The notes under the pieces: generated by a model | The model's database searches: none | Told to the model about the DNA's origin: nothing | What the model saw: only the letters and a program-made list of their open reading frames with translations | Source of the DNA: Paenalcaligenes sp052103955 | Lineage (GTDB): Bacteria > Pseudomonadota > Gammaproteobacteria > Burkholderiales > Burkholderiaceae_B | Direction: 5' to 3' | DNA length: 64,000 bases | Assembly (NCBI GenBank): GCA_052103955.1 | Contig: JBQELO010000002.1 | Coordinates: 62,001-126,000, forward strand | In this document: positions 17,295-25,519 of the stretch, one piece after another | How the letters are laid out: the number at the start of each line of letters is the position of its first letter | How positions within the stretch are numbered: the stretch's first letter is position 1 | Made by a program: the position numbers and the translations under genes

Positions 17295-18513
17295 AACTTT
17301 TAATTCCTAACTTATTTTTTAACAAATTCATTCTTGACATCGCAATGACCAATGCAGGAATCAAAAAAGAAGTAACATTTAATGTATTCTCAGAGAGAAA
17401 AGATACCAAAACCTGAGATGCCAATATAATAAAAGGCACAGGGTTTTTCCTATTTATTGGGAATATAGAAAATAAGATAACAAAAACCCAAAACCCAAAC
17501 CCAAAAAAACCTAACTGACCTATTATTGAACCTATATATGTATCACTAATTCCCTTATCATAATAAACAGTAAGATCATCAGAGAACATCTTTGCATAGT
17601 TTCCCACGCTCCCTATCCCATATCCAAAAATGCTTATGGTATCCAAAGAGTTAAAAAAGCCATTCAAATGTATCAACACCCCTTTTTTTACAGGCATCAG
17701 CCAAAAAACCACTAAAGGGAAGAATGACAATAAAAATCTAAATAAAAAATGAATTCTTGGATTAAATATGAAAAATGCCAAAAAAACCTGAAGCATAGCA
17801 CCTTTAGAAAAGGTTAAAAGCACGCCTAACGAGAAAACAAAAATAAAAAAGTATCTATGCTTTAGATATTTTTCTGATTTATTATAAAAAATAAAAATCA
17901 ATATAGCGGCAAAGGAGTGGCCCAAACTAATAGGATCAAGAAAAGTGGACGTCATCCTTTCTCTGTAACCTATAGAAGGCTCATAAAACATATAGGACAA
18001 TCCATGCTGATCAACAGGAATCCCTTTTAAGTTAAAGTAATTATGCAGACCAACTGACTTCCAAATCTCAAAAAAAATCTCAATAAACCCGAAAGAAAAA
18101 ACCAATAAAAATACAAATATAGAATTCCTAAAAAGAAGTGCCCATGAACTCTCATTCATTCGTAAAGAACAGAAGAAAAACAAAAGTACTATAGGTGCAA
18201 CTATTTGTCTAATATTTGCAAGTGGACTTGAATAATCCGGGTTTAGAAAATATAAGTTCGCAACCAAATAGGTAAAGAACAAAAAAAATATAAAAGAGAA
18301 CAAAACCCTATCCGCCCTTAACAACCATAAAGGGAAAGATAGAAGCATAAACATATACACAGGCAAGTCTTTCAAAGAGTATATAGATGGGTTTCTAACC
18401 CCTACAAACTCCACAAGGACCATAATTGCTGCTGAGGAAAAAGCTCCCCAATAGAGAACAAAAATCAAAAAATACTTGGAGAAAGAAAGCTCTAGCTTAT
18501 CAGTATTCGCCAT
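17284..18513 (-). CDS. O-antigen/capsule polymerase-like membrane protein (Wzy type)
   Basis: This is a 409-residue protein made almost entirely of hydrophobic segments, about ten to twelve membrane helices, with a larger polar loop near residues 165-200 (YEPSIGYRERMTSTFLDP). Proteins of this build within polysaccharide loci are O-unit polymerases or ligase-like proteins. The name rests on topology and position between glycosyltransferase-type genes, because Wzy sequences are poorly conserved. It overlaps the CDP-glycerol-type transferase gene by 14 bases and the DUF1972 gene by 11 bases. The gene is very AT-rich with many A/T-ending codons, unlike flanking housekeeping genes, which is typical of laterally acquired antigen loci. 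Confidence 0.7.
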   Translation of the reverse strand: MANTDKLELSFSKYFLIFVLYWGAFSSAAIMVLVEFVGVRNPSIYSLKDLPVYMFMLLSFPLWLLRADRVLFSFIFFLFFTYLVANLYFLNPDYSSPLANIRQIVAPIVLLFFFCSLRMNESSWALLFRNSIFVFLLVFSFGFIEIFFEIWKSVGLHNYFNLKGIPVDQHGLSYMFYEPSIGYRERMTSTFLDPISLGHSFAAILIFIFYNKSEKYLKHRYFFIFVFSLGVLLTFSKGAMLQVFLAFFIFNPRIHFLFRFLLSFFPLVVFWLMPVKKGVLIHLNGFFNSLDTISIFGYGIGSVGNYAKMFSDDLTVYYDKGISDTYIGSIIGQLGFFGFGFWVFVILFSIFPINRKNPVPFIILASQVLVSFLSENTLNVTSFLIPALVIAMSRMNLLKNKLGIKSCEN

Positions 18514-19645
18514 AGACTTTTTCCTCCATAATCAGCTGAAAATTATTAGAGATACTTAGACCATTACCAACCAAAAAATCACCATCATTCAAGTTCATGC
18601 CAGAACCTGATTTTCTACTTTCCATATCTTTGATTAAAGAATCAATATCCATACATGGATTAATTAACAATTCTTTGTAGTCCAGATGAAAGTCCCTATC
18701 ATCCTCCAAATACTCTTCTACATCAGGAACAAAATAGTAAATGGGTTTTCCAGTCACAATATAATCAAAACATATACTTGAGTAATCTGTAATCAAAGCA
18801 TCAGATATACTCAAACAATCATATAAACTCCCACCCAAATCATCTATAACTCTTACATAGCCATCATTGATTAAAGTGTAATTACCATTTTCATAGAAAT
18901 GCGGTTTTATGATCAAAGTAATATCGTTCTCCCTCAAGAAGCCCTCAAGAAAAAACATGTTTTTTATCAACTTCTGAAATTTTTCTTTTTCCCTTCCTTC
19001 ACTTCGATGAGTAGGCATATAAAAGTAAATTTTCTCTGTTGTTATACCTAGTTTTTTTTTAAATTCGGACTTATCAATAGAACCATGCAAAAGTCCATCA
19101 CACCTTGGATACAGAGATCTTACTATCTTATTTTTACTCACTCTAAAAGCTGAACAAAAGTTATCATCAAACATTTCGTATGGAGAAACTATATAAGAAT
19201 AGCTATCTACAGTTTTGGAGCGTATCCAATTTACAAAAAATTTAATTTTACTTTCTTCAATATCAAACCCCATTTTTTTCAACCCTACACCATGCCACAT
19301 TTGCACAACTATGGCTCTAGGAGTTAACGAAGAAAAACAGAAATCTTTGGAGTTTACTGAGCAAAAAAATACACCTGCTCTAGCTTGAATAAACAAACCT
19401 CGTAGCGAATGGGCCATGATTACCTCATAGCCCTCTAATTGAATAAGATCGTAGACTTTTTTGTTTTTTGTTATCCAGATTTTTCTTATACCCTTTCTAT
19501 TACTATCTGCCTTAAAGGCATAGCTAGAGTTATCTTGAAATTTTTCCCCAAACCACTCCCCATAGAGCCAAATATTTCTATTTTTTGGCATGAGAAGTGA
19601 CAATAAGAAATTGATAAGGTGTAAGAAACTAATAAATACTTTCAT
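18500..19645 (-). CDS. CDP-glycerol/CDP-ribitol-type alditol-phosphate transferase
   Basis: This 381-residue protein resembles the TagB/TagF/TarL family (Glyphos_transf, PF04464). The family motifs are visible: VVQMWHGVGLKKMG (catalytic His) near residue 110, PTHRSEG near 210, and SDALITDYSSICFDY near 285. These enzymes transfer glycerol-phosphate or ribitol-phosphate from a CDP donor to a growing chain at the cytoplasmic membrane, as in teichoic acids and some Gram-negative capsules. A CDP-donor-forming pair (IspD-like plus SDR) lies directly upstream, so the activated substrate is probably CDP-ribitol or a similar CDP-alditol. The gene begins 20 bases after the SDR stop and its 3' end overlaps the Wzy-like gene. 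Strongly AT-rich. Confidence 0.84.
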   Translation of the reverse strand: MKVFISFLHLINFLLSLLMPKNRNIWLYGEWFGEKFQDNSSYAFKADSNRKGIRKIWITKNKKVYDLIQLEGYEVIMAHSLRGLFIQARAGVFFCSVNSKDFCFSSLTPRAIVVQMWHGVGLKKMGFDIEESKIKFFVNWIRSKTVDSYSYIVSPYEMFDDNFCSAFRVSKNKIVRSLYPRCDGLLHGSIDKSEFKKKLGITTEKIYFYMPTHRSEGREKEKFQKLIKNMFFLEGFLRENDITLIIKPHFYENGNYTLINDGYVRVIDDLGGSLYDCLSISDALITDYSSICFDYIVTGKPIYYFVPDVEEYLEDDRDFHLDYKELLINPCMDIDSLIKDMESRKSGSGMNLNDGDFLVGNGLSISNNFQLIMEEKVYGEY

Positions 19646-19665
19646 AAAAAAGCCAGAACCTTTAT

Positions 19666-20379
19666 TTACAACCTAACCACTAAATTTTGGCTATCTATAT
19701 ACTTCCCTACCGGACCAGCAATCATCGCAATCACAGAAGCCACGTGCTCTGGCTGCATAATGGTTGATGGATCTTCGTCAGGGGCTAGCTTCTTCCGGAG
19801 GTCTGTCGCACAACGTCCAGGGGCTAAACATACTACACGTGTGCCATACATCCTAAGCTCGTCACGCATTACTTCGCTCATGTTAATCACAGCCGCTTTT
19901 GATGCCGAATAAGTAAGCCAGCCTGCTCTACCATTCATCCCTGCTGTGGAAGCAATATTAATCACAAGCTCAAACTTGTTCTCTTTTCTTAATAGACTTT
20001 GCACTATCAAGAATGGTGAGATCAAATTCACGTTTAGTGTTTTATCGAAATCTTCCATCTTAATTTGGTGGATAGGGTCTGGCTGAGTATAACCAGCATT
20101 ATTCACCAAACAATCTATATTAATACCAAGATCAAGAATCTTTTTAATAAATACTTCAACTTCTTTTCTATCAGAAAAATCACAGAAAAAATGAATTATT
20201 TTTTTGTTATTTTCATTTTTATTTTTATTTTTTACCTCCTCAATTAATGATAAAAAATCATCAGATTTTCTTGCCACCAGTATGAAGGTAGAATAATCTT
20301 CAGAGTTAAAAAACAATTCCCTTACTACTGACGCACCAATCCCTCTGGATGCTCCTGTAATTAAAATCGACTTACTCAT
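19666..20379 (-). CDS. Short-chain dehydrogenase, probable ribulose/xylulose-5-phosphate reductase-like partner of the cytidylyltransferase
   Basis: This classical SDR of 237 residues has the cofactor motif TGASRGIGAS near the N-terminus, LVNNAGYTQPD in the middle, and the active-site set Ser (IASTAG) with Tyr-Lys (TYSASKAA). The C-terminal part (APGRCATDLRKKL) resembles the reductase half of Haemophilus Acs1/Bcs1, the bifunctional enzyme that makes CDP-ribitol from ribulose-5-phosphate. Here the two halves are separate overlapping genes. The ATG at 20379 is chosen because AAGGG lies nine bases upstream; an earlier ATG at 20388 is too close to that site. It overlaps the 3' end of the cytidylyltransferase gene by eight bases. 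The sugar-phosphate substrate is inferred from context. Confidence 0.78.
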   Translation of the reverse strand: MSKSILITGASRGIGASVVRELFFNSEDYSTFILVARKSDDFLSLIEEVKNKNKNENNKKIIHFFCDFSDRKEVEVFIKKILDLGINIDCLVNNAGYTQPDPIHQIKMEDFDKTLNVNLISPFLIVQSLLRKENKFELVINIASTAGMNGRAGWLTYSASKAAVINMSEVMRDELRMYGTRVVCLAPGRCATDLRKKLAPDEDPSTIMQPEHVASVIAMIAGPVGKYIDSQNLVVRL

Positions 20380-21064
20380 ATATCTCATTACCCTTCAAAA
20401 GAAACTCTGCTATTTTTATATCTATAGGTTTTGTTATTTTTATATTTTCATCCTTACCATTTATATAATTTACTTCAATACCACTCTCTACACACATGGT
20501 GGCATCCTCAGTGTATAACTTACCTTGCTCTACTGCTTGCTTGTGCGATAAAGCCAAATCTTCACGATTAAACTTTTGAGGTAATTGAATATTAACCAAT
20601 CTTTCTCTTTCTAGAAATCCGCTTATTTTACTATTCTCCGGATCTACCGGAGCTACAGTAAATGGAATGGCCAAGGAGAAACTTACATTTCTATATTCAC
20701 AATTTATTATTTCTCTAAAATCTGCTTGATCAACCATGGGTCTAGCTGATTCATGAATAATAATATTACTATTCGTAGAAATCTCTAGCATTTTCCTTAC
20801 AGAGTCTTGCCTTGTTTCACCTGCCTCTATATATCTTACGTTAGCACTCCCTGCATAGTTACTTACTATACTTTTGGTATCATCCAAGTATCCTGCAGGA
20901 TAATTGATAATAATTTCATCTATTTCATCTATTTCTGAAATGGCTACCAAAGAATAAACAAGCATGGGTATACCATTGATCTTCAGTAGTTGTTTAGGTT
21001 GATCAGCAGCCATCCTGCTTCCAACCCCTCCACTAAGCAGAATTAACGTATATTTTTCATTCAT
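20372..21064 (-). CDS. IspD/TarI-like cytidylyltransferase (probable CDP-alditol synthesis)
   Basis: This 230-residue protein has the IspD-type nucleotidyltransferase start LILLSGGVGSRMAADQPKQ, ETRQDSVRKML, and the late LVNIQLPQKFN motif. IspD makes CDP-methylerythritol, whereas TarI and the N-terminal half of Bcs1 make CDP-ribitol. The polysaccharide setting, the SDR immediately downstream and the CDP-alditol transferase beyond it make the TarI/Bcs1-like role far more likely than an isoprenoid one. The ATG at 21064 has AGGTGA about five bases upstream; the frame also contains a GTG three codons earlier overlapping the flippase stop. AT-rich like its neighbours. Confidence 0.82.
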   Translation of the reverse strand: MNEKYTLILLSGGVGSRMAADQPKQLLKINGIPMLVYSLVAISEIDEIDEIIINYPAGYLDDTKSIVSNYAGSANVRYIEAGETRQDSVRKMLEISTNSNIIIHESARPMVDQADFREIINCEYRNVSFSLAIPFTVAPVDPENSKISGFLERERLVNIQLPQKFNREDLALSHKQAVEQGKLYTEDATMCVESGIEVNYINGKDENIKITKPIDIKIAEFLLKGNEIYE

Positions 21065-21069
21065 AAAAT

Positions 21070-22299
21070 TCACCTGTTATTCCAGAGGATTTTTCGCGCA
21101 AAGAATAGGCGGTAAGAAAAAACCATAATTTCTGCCATAATTACAGTTACAACAACTGTTGCAGCAGAAATTTCACCATAAAGATATAAAAACATCAAAC
21201 CTAATACTTGTACTATTCCACCGGCCATTACGCTTCGGTTAGCCGCTCTACTGTTTCCCATCGCACCCAATAAGGGATACCCTAAAATTGTTGCAGGAAT
21301 AGCAAAAAGCAAAGCAATCATAAAAATACTATAAATCTTATAGCTCTGATCATACCCAGAGCCAAACAGTATATTAATTAACCAATCTCCAACGAGAATA
21401 CCAAACACCACACCCAATACTGTTAATATAGAGATTAAATAGAATACCTTTTTATATAAAACAATATCTTTGGTTTTTGCCATATAGGGGTACAGAGCCT
21501 GAGCAAGCGGGTTGATTAGAGAAATAGCACCTCTATAAAACTGTTCCGCGATCGAATAGATAGCCACTTGAACTGTGCCAGAGAACGAGCCTAAAAAGAA
21601 CGATGCTCCCGCCCCATACGACATCACGGCCACACGTGACCAGAAATACTCCGTTGACTCTGAAAATGTTTTCTTTATATGCTGGAAGTCATAGGCAAAG
21701 CTCATATATCCACTTTTACTTAAAAAATACATGGAAAGTAAAAATGAGAAACACAAAGACAACCCATTAAATATCACAACCCAAAGAAAATCCTCTTCGC
21801 CATTTACAAAAGTCACAACCAAAAACACAAATAACAATCTTCCTGAAACAACAAAAATAGTTATGTATTTCATTTTCTCCAATCCTTGGAATAACCAAAT
21901 TGGCAACATGGATTGAAAAAATATTGGAAAAATTAAAAGATAAAAATATAATTTATAGTTTGAATACTCAGTAAAAAAAATTGGGTACAAAAATAGAAAA
22001 ATACAAATAACCAAAAATATATAAAACTTAGAAAAGAAAACCGAACTTACTATTTTTTTTATCTCGGATTTGTTTTCAATATTTTTAGAGACTGAATAGA
22101 CTGCTGATAACCCGAATCCATAATCAATAAAAACATAAGACATTTGAATAATTGCAAATCCAAAAGCAATCAACCCAAATAAGTCTTTACCAATGGTTCT
22201 GGTTAAGTATGGTGACAATACAAAAGGTAGCAACACATTTGCCATCTGAACAAACAGAAGAATAATTGCATTTTTTGTTACTCTTCTTCCGTTACTCAT
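21070..22299 (-). CDS. Wzx-type oligosaccharide flippase
   Basis: This 409-residue polytopic membrane protein has about twelve hydrophobic helices and the N-terminal pattern NAIILLFVQMANVLLPF followed by PYLTRTIGKDLFGLIAFG. That start is typical of the polysaccharide biosynthesis/MOP flippase family. Wzx proteins flip undecaprenyl-linked repeat units across the inner membrane before Wzy polymerisation. It is the first gene of the minus-strand polysaccharide operon, and the next gene starts within the last codons of this one. The gene is extremely AT-rich. The promoter is presumably in the gene-free stretch 22300-22616. Confidence 0.85.
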   Translation of the reverse strand: MSNGRRVTKNAIILLFVQMANVLLPFVLSPYLTRTIGKDLFGLIAFGFAIIQMSYVFIDYGFGLSAVYSVSKNIENKSEIKKIVSSVFFSKFYIFLVICIFLFLYPIFFTEYSNYKLYFYLLIFPIFFQSMLPIWLFQGLEKMKYITIFVVSGRLLFVFLVVTFVNGEEDFLWVVIFNGLSLCFSFLLSMYFLSKSGYMSFAYDFQHIKKTFSESTEYFWSRVAVMSYGAGASFFLGSFSGTVQVAIYSIAEQFYRGAISLINPLAQALYPYMAKTKDIVLYKKVFYLISILTVLGVVFGILVGDWLINILFGSGYDQSYKIYSIFMIALLFAIPATILGYPLLGAMGNSRAANRSVMAGGIVQVLGLMFLYLYGEISAATVVVTVIMAEIMVFSYRLFFARKILWNNR

Positions 22300-22616
22300 T
22301 ATTCTATATACACCTTGAATATTTTCTATTAAGTGAAAATAAAAATTCTAAATTTATTCTGCTTAGTATTAATAACTATGATCATGACACTAGCTATGGT
22401 AGTAGCTACTAAGACAGAAATCCAAAATCGGCCATTATAACTTGCTCTGCCCTACATACATGCTGTAAAGCTCTATCATAAGTGCATTACATAGATATGC
22501 TTCACCTTTACTAACTATTTACCCCCATTTCAAAAAATTGTTACATTTCAGTGGCCGCAACAAGCATCTTATACTCACGCCTATCTCATCCCCCCTCCCT
22601 CCGCATTAAGTGCTGT
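22300..22616. other. Gene-free AT-rich stretch upstream of the polysaccharide operon
   Basis: No open frame of interest is visible here. It should hold the promoter of the minus-strand operon that starts with the flippase. A perfect 12-base palindrome, TAGTAGCTACTA, lies at 22400-22411, about 100 bases upstream of the flippase start, and could be an operator. I could not recognise a JUMPstart/ops element, so RfaH-type control is not supported. Confidence 0.4.
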
Positions 22617-22660
22617 AAAAAAAAAAGCCTACTTGGGCTCTTACCCAAGTAGGCTTTTTA
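22617..22660 (-). terminator. Bidirectional intrinsic terminator after the HbpS-like gene
   Basis: A perfect 11-bp stem, GCCTACTTGGG (22627-22637) with CCCAAGTAGGC (22644-22654), has a six-base loop. It is flanked by a run of ten A on the left and five T on the right. On the minus strand the stem is followed by a long U tract, just downstream of the HbpS-like stop at 22678. Confidence 0.92.
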
Positions 22661-22677
22661 CACAATCGCAAGCTTAT

Positions 22678-23166
22678 TTACACATCTGCCCCAATGGCTT
22701 TTAGCCCTGCTAAGGCACACTGCGCATCAATATCGCCGTTAGGTGCACCACCTACGCCAATACCGGCGACCAAGGCATTATTAAACTTCACGGGCAAGCC
22801 ACCACCTTGAATCACCATGCGCTCGTCCATATCGCGCATACCGCTGTTAGCTGGCTTAGAGGCAATGAATTCAGCTAGGCCTGCGGTGTCGCGGCCCATA
22901 GCGGCTGAGGTAAAGGCTTTGCCAGTGGCACTGCCTACGGTGTGGGGGCCTGAGTTATCGGCTTTCAACAACGCTTTGGTCGCCCCATCACGTGCTACAA
23001 CGGCAACGCTAACGGCGTAGCCTTCAGCTGCACACGCTTGTACGGCGGCTTGCGCAGCAGTGGTAGCCAACTCTAGTGGTAGGAAGGGTGCTGTGGGCAA
23101 GGTGGTTTGCGCACTAGCGGCCAAAGGAACAAGTAATGCAGACGTTAACGCGAGTGTACGAATCAT
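22678..23166 (-). CDS. Secreted GlcG/HbpS-family protein (heme-binding-like)
   Basis: This 162-residue protein has a signal peptide (first 19 residues, ending LAASAQ) and one GlcG/HbpS domain (PF03928 type): ATTAAQAAVQACAAEGY, VSVAVVARDG, AMGRDTAGLAEF, and the glycine-rich MVIQGGGLPVKFNN and VAGIGVGGAPNGD. HbpS of Streptomyces binds heme outside the cell and modulates the SenS/SenR two-component system; other family members have no known function. Here the gene lies 92 bases downstream of, and on the same strand as, a histidine kinase/response regulator pair, a comparable arrangement. A strong terminator follows directly. Heme binding is not demonstrated by the sequence. Confidence 0.85.
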   Translation of the reverse strand: MIRTLALTSALLVPLAASAQTTLPTAPFLPLELATTAAQAAVQACAAEGYAVSVAVVARDGATKALLKADNSGPHTVGSATGKAFTSAAMGRDTAGLAEFIASKPANSGMRDMDERMVIQGGGLPVKFNNALVAGIGVGGAPNGDIDAQCALAGLKAIGADV

Positions 23167-23258
23167 ACTGAATCTCCACTAAGTTAAAAGATACCTACAG
23201 AATAAACATCTCACCTTTTTTGCACTATGCGTAGTGCTTGCAGACCAACTACGTAATC

Positions 23259-23867
23259 CTACGGATACTCCCGTCCTTCTATCCACAACCGAGTCATTTC
23301 TGCCTGCGATGTAGTGCCTAACTTAGCACCTAGTGCGGCCCTATGACTTTCTACTGTACGGGGTGATAAACCCAAACCTTCCGCTATTTCTTTAGAGGTA
23401 AAGCCGGCGGCTACCCTACCTAGCACTTCTTTTTCTCTGGGCGTCAGACTCGCCAGCAAGGCTAGGGTTTCGTCTTTTTCTGCCTGCTCCCGCAAGCGCC
23501 GCTCTACGATTTCTTGCCCTTTTTGTATGGCATCAATCAGGTCTTGCTCGTCTACCGGCTTAGATAAGAAGTCTATAGCGCCATTTCTAAATGCACGCCT
23601 ACAGGCTTCTATATCACCGTGCCCAGAAATCACTATCGTTGGCCAGTTCACTCCAAGCTCTAGCAGTTTTTCTTGTACTTTTAGGCCTGACACCCATGGC
23701 ATACGTATATCCATGATGATGCAACCGGGTTCTAACTGGCCCACTGTTGTCAAAAACCGCTGTGGGTCGGCAAAGCCATGTACATCAATGTCTACGGTAG
23801 ATAGCAGTAGCTCTAGCGCGTCGCGTACTGCCTGATCATCATCTACTAAATAAACAGGGTGACTCAT
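23259..23867 (-). CDS. FixJ-type response regulator (receiver plus LuxR-type HTH)
   Basis: This 202-residue protein has an N-terminal receiver domain with acidic pocket VDDD (9-11), phospho-acceptor Asp53 in IIMDIRMP, and Lys103 in FLSKP. After a charged helical linker comes a LuxR-type DNA-binding domain (LTPREKEVLGRVAAG, then GLSPRTVESHRAALG) at about 140-198. FixJ/TtrR/DctR-like regulators of this layout activate transcription when phosphorylated by a partner kinase. The upstream kinase gene overlaps its start by four bases, so the two are cotranscribed and form a pair. The most obvious target is the HbpS-like gene just downstream or the divergent rfbC-like gene; both are guesses. Confidence 0.9.
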   Translation of the reverse strand: MSHPVYLVDDDQAVRDALELLLSTVDIDVHGFADPQRFLTTVGQLEPGCIIMDIRMPWVSGLKVQEKLLELGVNWPTIVISGHGDIEACRRAFRNGAIDFLSKPVDEQDLIDAIQKGQEIVERRLREQAEKDETLALLASLTPREKEVLGRVAAGFTSKEIAEGLGLSPRTVESHRAALGAKLGTTSQAEMTRLWIEGREYP

Positions 23868-25411
23868 TCACAAGGCTCCAGAACTATGGGGTGGCTGACT
23901 AAGCGTATTCTAAACAAGGCCCCCGTGTTGGCGTTTTCTTGTAACAGCAATTCACCACCCGCACGCTCTACCAACCGTTGGCTTAACGCTAAACCCAGCC
24001 CCGTGCCCCCTTCTTTGCTTGTGACAAAGGGGGTAAACAGCTCACTGCGTAACTGTGTAGGCACGCCTGGACCATTGTCAGCCACGTCCACCTGCACATA
24101 ACCCTCTTGTTCCATCGCGATAATGCGAATGCGTCGTTCTGTACTGATGTCTTTTAACGCATCCATGGCATTGCGCAGCAAATTAAACAGCACTTGCTCC
24201 ATTTCTATGGGGTCCGCTTTTACCAATAATGGCGTAGCAGGCACATCCAAATTAATGTGTACCTGCAGGTTCTGGGCTTCTTGCTGCACTAGTGCCAGCA
24301 CATTTTGCAACGCATCACGCAAGTCAAAAGACACTGTGGGTAAACGCTGCGGGCGCGACCAGTGCCGGAAGTGCTCCAAAATGGCCGATGCGCGCTGCGC
24401 TTGAATCACGGTTTCATCTAAAGACTTCGCCAAACGTTCTGTGTCGCCCTTAGCAAGCAACCGTCTACCTGCTTGGCTTTGTGCCAAGATTGCCGTTAAC
24501 GGCTGGGTCAGTTCATGCGTGAGCCCACTTGCCATTTCACCCAAGGCATTCACTCTAGAGGCATGCGCTAATCTAGATTCCATGCCGCTAATACGCGCTT
24601 GTTCTACTGCAGCGTGCACACGCCGACGTTGTCGCCACCCCAAATAGATGCCCGCGTAGGCCACGCTCACCAACAACACCATGCCTAAGGTTGGCCACAG
24701 CGGCAGTACATCTCGCCACGTCAGTTTTAAACCGGTTTCCAACAGCAGGGGTTGTGTTGTACTGCTAAGCGCTTTGGAAAAATGCATGGCATTAGCCGTA
24801 TCTATAGGCTCACCCAAAAAGGGCGTGCCATCTGGCAACGACAACCGTAACGTAACGTCTGGCTGCGACCATAGCGCTTCACCATTGCCTAACAACTTAG
24901 CCGCATCTATATCCAACAACAGCGCATAACCCAATGCATCTAGCCCTGGGTTACGTTTAATCAATAAGTAATGCCCTGCATGCGTGGGGTGCACCAGCAG
25001 TTTCATGTGCTCGTTACCGCTCCATGCCTGCTCTTGTATCCATACTTGAATATCGGGGTCTATAGCCCCTACACCGGTAGGCGCCTCGTCGGCAGTAGGT
25101 TGAGTCACCAGCTCAATGGCATCAATGCTGGGATAAAAATTCAAAATGCTGTGGGCAACATCGTTGAATAACTCGTGCCCACGCTGATCTACCGAGGTTT
25201 GTACTACGGCCGCCAAGGCAGTTAAATGCGCATCGTGCTGGCCGGCTCGCTGCGACGCCAATCGCTGCAACAATACGCTTTCTTTCTCTAAGACCTGTAC
25301 ATGGGTGTGATAACGCCAGCTCGCCAACCCAGCAATGGTCAACAACACCAGCAATACGCCAATCAGTATTGCTACACTGTAGCGGTAAAGAAAAAACGAG
25401 CCTGTACGCAT
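23864..25411 (-). CDS. Membrane sensor histidine kinase (DctB/FixL-like)
   Basis: This kinase has about 515 residues, counting from ATG at 25411. A first membrane helix (about 10-32) and a second (about 245-265) enclose a periplasmic sensor region of some 210 residues. After the second helix come a short coiled segment, the H-box MASGLTHELTQPLTAIL with the phosphorylated His, an N-box NLLRNAMDAL, and G-boxes DNGPGVP and GGTGLGLALSQ. The TH-EL-QPL form of the H-box is typical of the DctB/FixL class that pairs with FixJ- or NtrC-type regulators. The signal it senses is unknown. The frame stays open 96 bases further upstream and ATG at 25435 is another possible start; neither has a convincing ribosome-binding site. 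It overlaps the regulator gene by four bases. Confidence 0.88.
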   Translation of the reverse strand: MRTGSFFLYRYSVAILIGVLLVLLTIAGLASWRYHTHVQVLEKESVLLQRLASQRAGQHDAHLTALAAVVQTSVDQRGHELFNDVAHSILNFYPSIDAIELVTQPTADEAPTGVGAIDPDIQVWIQEQAWSGNEHMKLLVHPTHAGHYLLIKRNPGLDALGYALLLDIDAAKLLGNGEALWSQPDVTLRLSLPDGTPFLGEPIDTANAMHFSKALSSTTQPLLLETGLKLTWRDVLPLWPTLGMVLLVSVAYAGIYLGWRQRRRVHAAVEQARISGMESRLAHASRVNALGEMASGLTHELTQPLTAILAQSQAGRRLLAKGDTERLAKSLDETVIQAQRASAILEHFRHWSRPQRLPTVSFDLRDALQNVLALVQQEAQNLQVHINLDVPATPLLVKADPIEMEQVLFNLLRNAMDALKDISTERRIRIIAMEQEGYVQVDVADNGPGVPTQLRSELFTPFVTSKEGGTGLGLALSQRLVERAGGELLLQENANTGALFRIRLVSHPIVLEPCE

Positions 25412-25519
25412 GACGGAACGCGTCCCATAAAGCATGGATGAGTACGGATTATGGCATAGGGCCTGTATTGCGCTTGTCACGCATATCGTAAAATCACCTC
25501 TTTTCACCTAGCCATAGAT

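Noticed and set aside
22300..22616. JUMPstart/ops element before the polysaccharide operon
   Set aside because: A GTAGCTACTACC stretch on the minus strand looked suggestive, but the GGCGGTAGCGT core is not present.
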